The notes beneath the pieces are model-generated. The model saw nothing but the letters and a program-made list of their open reading frames with translations. It made no database searches and was not told the DNA's origin. The position numbers and the translations under genes are program-made. Of a DNA stretch of 64,000 bases, positions 59,710-64,000 are shown one piece after another (position 1 is the first letter of the stretch; each line of letters starts with the position of its first letter). Origin of the DNA: QIJE01 sp048541835 (GTDB lineage Bacteria; SZUA-79; Acidulodesulfobacterales; Acidulodesulfobacteraceae); the NCBI RefSeq assembly GCF_048541835.1, contig NZ_JBLEOY010000001.1, positions 124,001 through 188,000 on the forward strand, written 5' to 3'.

Positions 59710-61524
59710 TTATGGTTTTGAGTTTAGTATAAAGGGATTCAAGTATTTAGTATATATAAAAACAGAGCTTCCACTCATGTTTTTTAATTCGTCCGGGGAA
59801 ATTAACGGAAATATACCTGAAGCAACGGGGGTTTCATTAAAATCTGCCGATAGCGGCAAACTTAAATTTCTTCTTACGGATTCTTTATGAAATATATATC
59901 GTTTGCCGGATATTTCAGAATAATATTTGCATGTTTCATAGCCAGCGTGTCCCATGACTATATGCGTTCCTATATTGAAAGTTATTAGAGGAATATCGCC
60001 GTAACGGTCCTTCAAAAATGAAATATCCTGAACCGTTAAGCATACGCCCGTATTCGTCTTTCTAAGATTTGCGAGTTCTATATCAAAATTGTTAATACTT
60101 AATGCCGGAAACTCGTCAAGATACATAAAAATAGAACATTCATCTGTAAGTCTATCGTCATCGTCGTTATTCTTGTTTTCGACCGTTAATGTCAATCTCC
60201 TCCTTCTATTCTCATAGATAGCATTAATAAAGATAGATGTTATAAAAAACATAAGATTATCTCCTCCGGAATTCATTTTTTCCTTAGGTATACCGACTAT
60301 AAAAAGGGTGTCTTTATTAAAAAAATCGTAGACAGAAAAGCACCTTGAATTATCTTTATCTTTACATCTAAACCGTTTTGCGGCATTTTCATCGTTTAAA
60401 AAATCTAAATTATTGAGAATATCCGTGACTATTTTAGCCCTCTCATAAACTGGAAGCTCCAAAAAATTACGGAATAAAATTTTTATCTTTTTATCGTTTT
60501 CTCCTCTAAAATTTATTATTTCTTCTTCAATGAATTTAACTCCTCTTTCAAAAAAACTCTTTACGGTAACAAGGTCAAAATATTTGACACCGTATCTGTA
60601 CTTAAAATATAAAAGACACCAATAAAAAAGGTCTATGGATCTTTTAGCATAATATTTATGTGCATGAATATCGCCGCTCTTCATCTCCCGTTTGTCCAAA
60701 TGAAAAAGCATGGATGAAAGATTAAAAAGCTTTTCGTCGGATAACGGCTCTTTATCCTCATTTAGCAAAGGGTTAAACCGAATTTGCAAATCGATCCCGC
60801 TTGCTTCGCGAGATTCAGGCCTATAAGGATCGAAAAATATTATAGCTTTACCTGATTTGAGCCAATCTTTTTTTACCGATGCATATAAATTAGGACTGTC
60901 TATATCTATCGCGAATACGCTGACATTCGAATATGACGCGTCCCTACAAATGCCCGGAATGATATAGCGGGATGTTTTACCTCCGCCGGTCGGTGAAATA
61001 ATAAGCGTATGCTCAAATCTTTTTTTACTATTTAATCCGATCAAAAGACTCGGATCCTTTTTACTGTCTAAACTCTCTAAAATACCAAGGTCGAATGATT
61101 TGTTTTCCTCATATGTCTCCTCAATTTTCTGTATATCTTTCGTGTCTATATATCCGGATAGTTTTAATCCTTTAACTTTAATATCATTAATACTACCGAT
61201 TTTATTTTTAACGATAACTAAGAGAAAAAAGAGAACAACCCATAGCCCTAAGTACCCGGCAAAAATAATAAAGTGAACATATGCGGAAAAGTATAGAATT
61301 ACTCCACCGAATATCGAGATTATAATCACGGCGAATATGATTGATATGACTAATATTGAAAAAAGGGAACACATTGAATCGGGAGTGATTCTGTTTATAA
61401 AACCTATCAACTTCGAGGAAGACCTTGGATCGTAAATACGATAACTAAAATTTGACGCTATTTCACCGTAATCGGCAAAACGTCCTGTGGCAGCAGGATG
61501 AGATTTTTCAGATTTATTTTTCAA
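59710..61524 (-). CDS. Orphan TraD/VirD4-type coupling ATPase
   Basis: This 604-residue protein has two N-terminal membrane helices (about residues 50-75 and 82-106), a Walker A loop SPTGGGKTS (about 177-185), a Walker B IFMYLDEFPAL and the following LTVQDISFL sensor of TraD/TraG-family coupling proteins. These hexameric ATPases recruit DNA or protein substrates to type IV secretion systems. No relaxase, VirB or pilus gene is present in the window, so it is isolated. It overlaps the DedA gene by 11 bases, so they are translated together. It could also be a related membrane-anchored conjugation or filament ATPase. Confidence 0.75.
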   Translation of the reverse strand: MKNKSEKSHPAATGRFADYGEIASNFSYRIYDPRSSSKLIGFINRITPDSMCSLFSILVISIIFAVIIISIFGGVILYFSAYVHFIIFAGYLGLWVVLFFLLVIVKNKIGSINDIKVKGLKLSGYIDTKDIQKIEETYEENKSFDLGILESLDSKKDPSLLIGLNSKKRFEHTLIISPTGGGKTSRYIIPGICRDASYSNVSVFAIDIDSPNLYASVKKDWLKSGKAIIFFDPYRPESREASGIDLQIRFNPLLNEDKEPLSDEKLFNLSSMLFHLDKREMKSGDIHAHKYYAKRSIDLFYWCLLYFKYRYGVKYFDLVTVKSFFERGVKFIEEEIINFRGENDKKIKILFRNFLELPVYERAKIVTDILNNLDFLNDENAAKRFRCKDKDNSRCFSVYDFFNKDTLFIVGIPKEKMNSGGDNLMFFITSIFINAIYENRRRRLTLTVENKNNDDDDRLTDECSIFMYLDEFPALSINNFDIELANLRKTNTGVCLTVQDISFLKDRYGDIPLITFNIGTHIVMGHAGYETCKYYSEISGKRYIFHKESVRRNLSLPLSADFNETPVASGIFPLISPDELKNMSGSSVFIYTKYLNPFILNSKP

Positions 61525-62143
61525 ACAGCACCCTTATATGCTTATAAAAATAGATTACGCCAAGCGCTACAAAAATCAATGCGGCAATAATGCCAAATTT
61601 GTGTAGATATTCCGATACTATGCCGATATTTTTTCCGGTCTCTAATCCTAAATATACTATTAACGTGTTATAAAGCAATGAACCTGAGATAACGTAAAGG
61701 CTAAATTTTTTATAGTTCATAAAAGATGCACCGGGAGGAAAACCTATGTAAGTTTTTACGACAGGCAGACATACGCCTATAAACACGGCAAGTCCGCCGT
61801 ATTTTTTAAACCATACCGTTGCTTTATCCATATCTTTTTTATTAATGAGAAAATACCGTCCGTATTTCTCTATGAGTGGCCTTCCGCCTTTTTTCCCTAT
61901 CAAATAAAGCAGTGACGAACCAATATATGTTCCAATGGTAGCACTCAAAACGACAAGATAGAAGTTTAATTTACCTTCTCCAGACAAAAAACCGGAAACA
62001 CCTAATACCGCTTCTGACGGAACAGGGAGGGCACATGATTCTAAGATCATTAAAAAAATAATTCCGGGATATCCTAACGAAATAGCCCAAGTCAGAAATA
62101 TACCTATATAACCTTCGCTAAAATTTTTAATACTTAAAATCAT
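61514..62143 (-). CDS. DedA-family membrane protein
   Basis: The 209-residue protein has the DedA layout: ESCALPVPSEAVLGVSGFL near residue 35, a GTYIGSSLLYLIGKKGGR segment, a LPVVKTYIGFPPGASFMNY region and four to five membrane helices. DedA proteins are undecaprenyl-phosphate/phospholipid flippase-like transporters that support envelope homeostasis. The family's usual Arg in the RTxxP motif is Lys here (VVKTYIGFPPG). It overlaps the coupling ATPase gene by 11 bases and follows bioA by 31. Confidence 0.85.
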   Translation of the reverse strand: MILSIKNFSEGYIGIFLTWAISLGYPGIIFLMILESCALPVPSEAVLGVSGFLSGEGKLNFYLVVLSATIGTYIGSSLLYLIGKKGGRPLIEKYGRYFLINKKDMDKATVWFKKYGGLAVFIGVCLPVVKTYIGFPPGASFMNYKKFSLYVISGSLLYNTLIVYLGLETGKNIGIVSEYLHKFGIIAALIFVALGVIYFYKHIRVLFEK

Positions 62144-62174
62144 ATGGTTTATTTTTTTATTATAAAAGCGGTAA

Positions 62175-63530
62175 TTATAGTGTAACGGCTTTTACGGAAT
62201 CGTAAATAACGGACATGAGGATATCCATGGTGCAACTGTCTATGACGAGAGGTGGCATGATAACGATGACGTCCCCTAAGGGTCTAATGATTACTCCTCT
62301 ATTTCGAGCCTCAATAATAACCTTATGCCCTATTCTTCTCTTTACTTCGAACGATTCTTTAGTATCCCTATCTTTTACTAATTCTATGCCTGCCATAAGG
62401 CCTATATTTCTTATATCGCCGACCGTTTCTAACGAGGTTAAGTCCTTAAGCAGTTTGTTGAAATGTATTATTAAGGGTTGTATTCTGTTTAAAAGGTTGT
62501 TTTTTTCGAATAACTCTAACGATTTAATAGCGCATGCAGATGCAAGCTGGTTCCCTGTATATGTATGCCCATGAAAAAATGTCATATTATCTTCATAGTT
62601 TCCTAAAAAGCCATCATATATCTCCTGCGTAAAAAGTGTCGCCGCCATAGGAAGATAACCCCCTGTAATGCCCTTAGCCATGCACATAGCGTCCGGCAAT
62701 ATATCTTCGTGAAATGAAGCAAACATTTTACCCGTCCTACCAAAACCGGTCGCAACTTCATCGAGTATCAACAGAACATCATTCTCCTTACATACTCTTT
62801 CTATCTTTTTCATATATCCCGTCGGCATCGTTATCATTCCCGATGCGCCCTGTATCATAGGCTCTATTATAAGCGCGCAGGTTTCTTCAGCGTGAAACCT
62901 TATGATTTTTTCGGCTTCTTCGGCGCAATACAGCCCACAATCTGGATGCTTAAGGCCAAACGGACATCTATAACAATACGGATATGTTATCCTGATGGTT
63001 TCAAACAGCAAAGGCTTATAAATAGAATGAAAAAGCCCCATTCCGCCGACGGAAACGCTCCCGATAGTATCTCCGTGATATGCCGACGTTGCGGCTATAA
63101 TTTTTTTCTTATTTTTATATGCACGCCCTTTTTGTTTAAAATATTGAAACGCAACCTTAATAGCTATTTCTACCGACGTCGAACCCGAATCGGAATAGAA
63201 AACTTTTTTAAGGCTTTTGGGGGCAATTTCTATAAGTTTTTCGGCAAGAATTGCCGACGGAACGTTTGCGAGCCCGAGAAGCGTGCTATGGGAAACTTTA
63301 TCTATTTGCTCTCTGAGGGCTTCATTTAATTCGCTGTTATTGTGCCCGTGAACATTTACCCATAAAGACGATATCCCATCTATATATGCCTTGCCGTAAA
63401 TGTCGTAAAGGTAAACACCCTCTCCTCTTTCTATAACTATATTTTGATCCTTCTCCCAGTCTATCATTTGAGTAAAAGGATGCCAGACAAATTTTTTATC
63501 TAACTTTTCGATACGGTATAAATCGGTCAT
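62175..63530 (-). CDS. bioA: Adenosylmethionine-8-amino-7-oxononanoate aminotransferase BioA
   Basis: A 451-residue class III aminotransferase. The FVWHPFTQM start (about residues 14-22), SGSTSVEIAIKVA, DEVATGFGRTG and CMAKGITGGYLPMAATL with the PLP lysine are typical of BioA. It converts KAPA to DAPA with S-adenosylmethionine in biotin synthesis. No other bio gene is in the window. It starts four bases inside the end of the upstream PHP-like gene. Confidence 0.93.
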   Translation of the reverse strand: MTDLYRIEKLDKKFVWHPFTQMIDWEKDQNIVIERGEGVYLYDIYGKAYIDGISSLWVNVHGHNNSELNEALREQIDKVSHSTLLGLANVPSAILAEKLIEIAPKSLKKVFYSDSGSTSVEIAIKVAFQYFKQKGRAYKNKKKIIAATSAYHGDTIGSVSVGGMGLFHSIYKPLLFETIRITYPYCYRCPFGLKHPDCGLYCAEEAEKIIRFHAEETCALIIEPMIQGASGMITMPTGYMKKIERVCKENDVLLILDEVATGFGRTGKMFASFHEDILPDAMCMAKGITGGYLPMAATLFTQEIYDGFLGNYEDNMTFFHGHTYTGNQLASACAIKSLELFEKNNLLNRIQPLIIHFNKLLKDLTSLETVGDIRNIGLMAGIELVKDRDTKESFEVKRRIGHKVIIEARNRGVIIRPLGDVIVIMPPLVIDSCTMDILMSVIYDSVKAVTL

Positions 63531-64000
63531 GAATAAATCTCTATATTATTAGAATAAAGATACGTTATGCTCTTTCTCCCGAAATAGACGTCTATTTCCA
63601 CTCTATAAAAAGACGAACAGGATACATCGGCAACGGAGCCGGATTTACAAATAGATTTTAAATCGGAATGCTTTACCTTATAAACCAAATTGTTATTCTT
63701 CGAAGAAAATATCATTTTGCCATTATGAAACAGATTTATGACAAATACGTTTTTTTTCGGATTGATATTTACTCCTGCATATATTATAACATTTCTATCC
63801 ATTTTATTTATATCCATCTCATGCAAATCCGAAACACTAAAACGAACTGAATCTCCGCTGGTATAAAGTTTATTACCGTAGGAAATCTCGTAATAAAATC
63901 CTTTCGGAATACCAAACATATCGTAGGAAAAATAACATTTTCCATTTTTTAACGCTTTTATTATAGCCTTTTTATCTTCTATATAATTTCCGGACGGTTT
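63527..64000 (-). CDS. C-terminal part of a PHP-like protein (cut by window edge)
   Basis: The minus-strand frame is open from the window edge to a stop at 63527, giving about 157 residues. ALKNGKCYFSYDMFGIPKGF near the edge, SGDSV, and the ending YRVEIDVYFG...YLYSNNIEIY follow the pattern of the beta domain that ends many PHP-domain phosphoesterases (al..Grcyi..D, gF, GD, YRVEv, W.ySNpIyi). The catalytic PHP domain would lie outside the window. An ATG at 63919 is internal to this open frame and is not the real start. It overlaps bioA by four bases. Confidence 0.5.
   Translation of the reverse strand, partial: KPSGNYIEDKKAIIKALKNGKCYFSYDMFGIPKGFYYEISYGNKLYTSGDSVRFSVSDLHEMDINKMDRNVIIYAGVNINPKKNVFVINLFHNGKMIFSSKNNNLVYKVKHSDLKSICKSGSVADVSCSSFYRVEIDVYFGRKSITYLYSNNIEIYS

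Noticed and set aside
62144..62174. Short inverted repeat after bioA as a terminator
   Set aside because: Only seven perfect pairs followed by a mismatch, and an A-rich rather than T-rich tail on the transcribed strand.
1..64000. tRNA, rRNA, CRISPR arrays, intact transposases, riboswitches
   Set aside because: No cloverleaf-like segments, repeat-spacer patterns, transposase motifs or known riboswitch cores were noticed in any intergenic region; a covariance-model search would be needed to exclude small RNAs.

Overview
The window is one very large flagellar and chemotaxis locus, about 58 kb of 64 kb, in an AT-rich genome. It is followed by a short accessory/metabolic tail. The gene set indicates a Gram-negative bacterium: P-ring FlgI, L-ring lipoprotein FlgH and the FlgA chaperone are all present. 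Several features resemble Desulfobacterota ('deltaproteobacteria') rather than enterics: an RpoN-dependent two-tier regulator set, FlhF/FlhG, the FliW-CsrA switch directly after flgL, a ParA-like and CheW-like pair in the che operon, and the futalosine menaquinone enzyme MqnC. That taxonomic call is an inference. No rRNA, tRNA, CRISPR array or intact transposase was seen.

Layout. 1-3.9 kb, minus strand: a response-regulator start cut by the window edge, a DksA-like protein, mqnC, fliI and flgJ. 4.0-5.6 kb, plus strand: motAB. 5.6-9.3 kb: a signalling island with a PilZ protein, a small helical protein, an HD-GYP-partner N-domain protein, an HDOD protein and a GGDDF-type GGDEF protein. 9.3-14.3 kb, minus: flgM-flgN-flgK-flgL-csrA-fliW, with a possible sigma28 promoter. 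14.4-18.7 kb, minus: flgF-flgG-flgA-flgH-flgI behind a sigma54 promoter. 18.9-20.1 kb, plus: a DsrE-like protein and a YcgR-like PilZ protein. 20.1-41.9 kb, minus: one run of tightly spaced genes from fliL to an FlhB-C-terminal homologue (fliLMNOPQR-flhBAFG-fliA-HEAT-cheR-cheY-cheY-cheA-cheB-cheW-parC-parP-orf-ylqG-like-ylqH-like), headed by a sigma54 promoter with a housekeeping-type promoter before the second cheY. 42-47.2 kb, minus: flgD-flgE-fliK-fliJ-motE-like behind a sigma54 promoter. 47.2-50 kb: divergent FlrC-type response regulator and FlrB-type kinase. 50-54.8 kb, plus: flgBC-fliEFGH behind a sigma54 promoter. 54.8-58.6 kb: a NYN/YacP nuclease-like gene and, divergently, a FleQ-like sigma54 activator with a TPR protein. 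58.6-59.2 kb: a gene-poor, possibly decayed stretch. 59.2-64 kb: a miniature SatP/GPR1-family membrane protein, an orphan TraD/VirD4-type coupling ATPase, a DedA protein, bioA, and the C-terminal part of a PHP-like protein.

How it works together. The FleQ-like activator and the FlrB/FlrC pair would drive RpoN at the four GG-N10-GC promoters found ahead of flgB, flgD, fliL and flgF, building the basal body, hook and export gate. FliA, encoded in the fliL operon, would then transcribe late genes. FlgM holds FliA until the hook is complete, and FliW/CsrA would adjust flagellin translation. Flagellin, fliD, fliS, rpoN, cheZ and all chemoreceptors are absent from the window and must lie elsewhere or be missing. 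The least ordinary items are the second FliK-like/FlhB-C pair, the ParC/ParP-like pair, the SLT-type FlgJ, the enlarged FliO, the half-size SatP protein and the isolated coupling ATPase.
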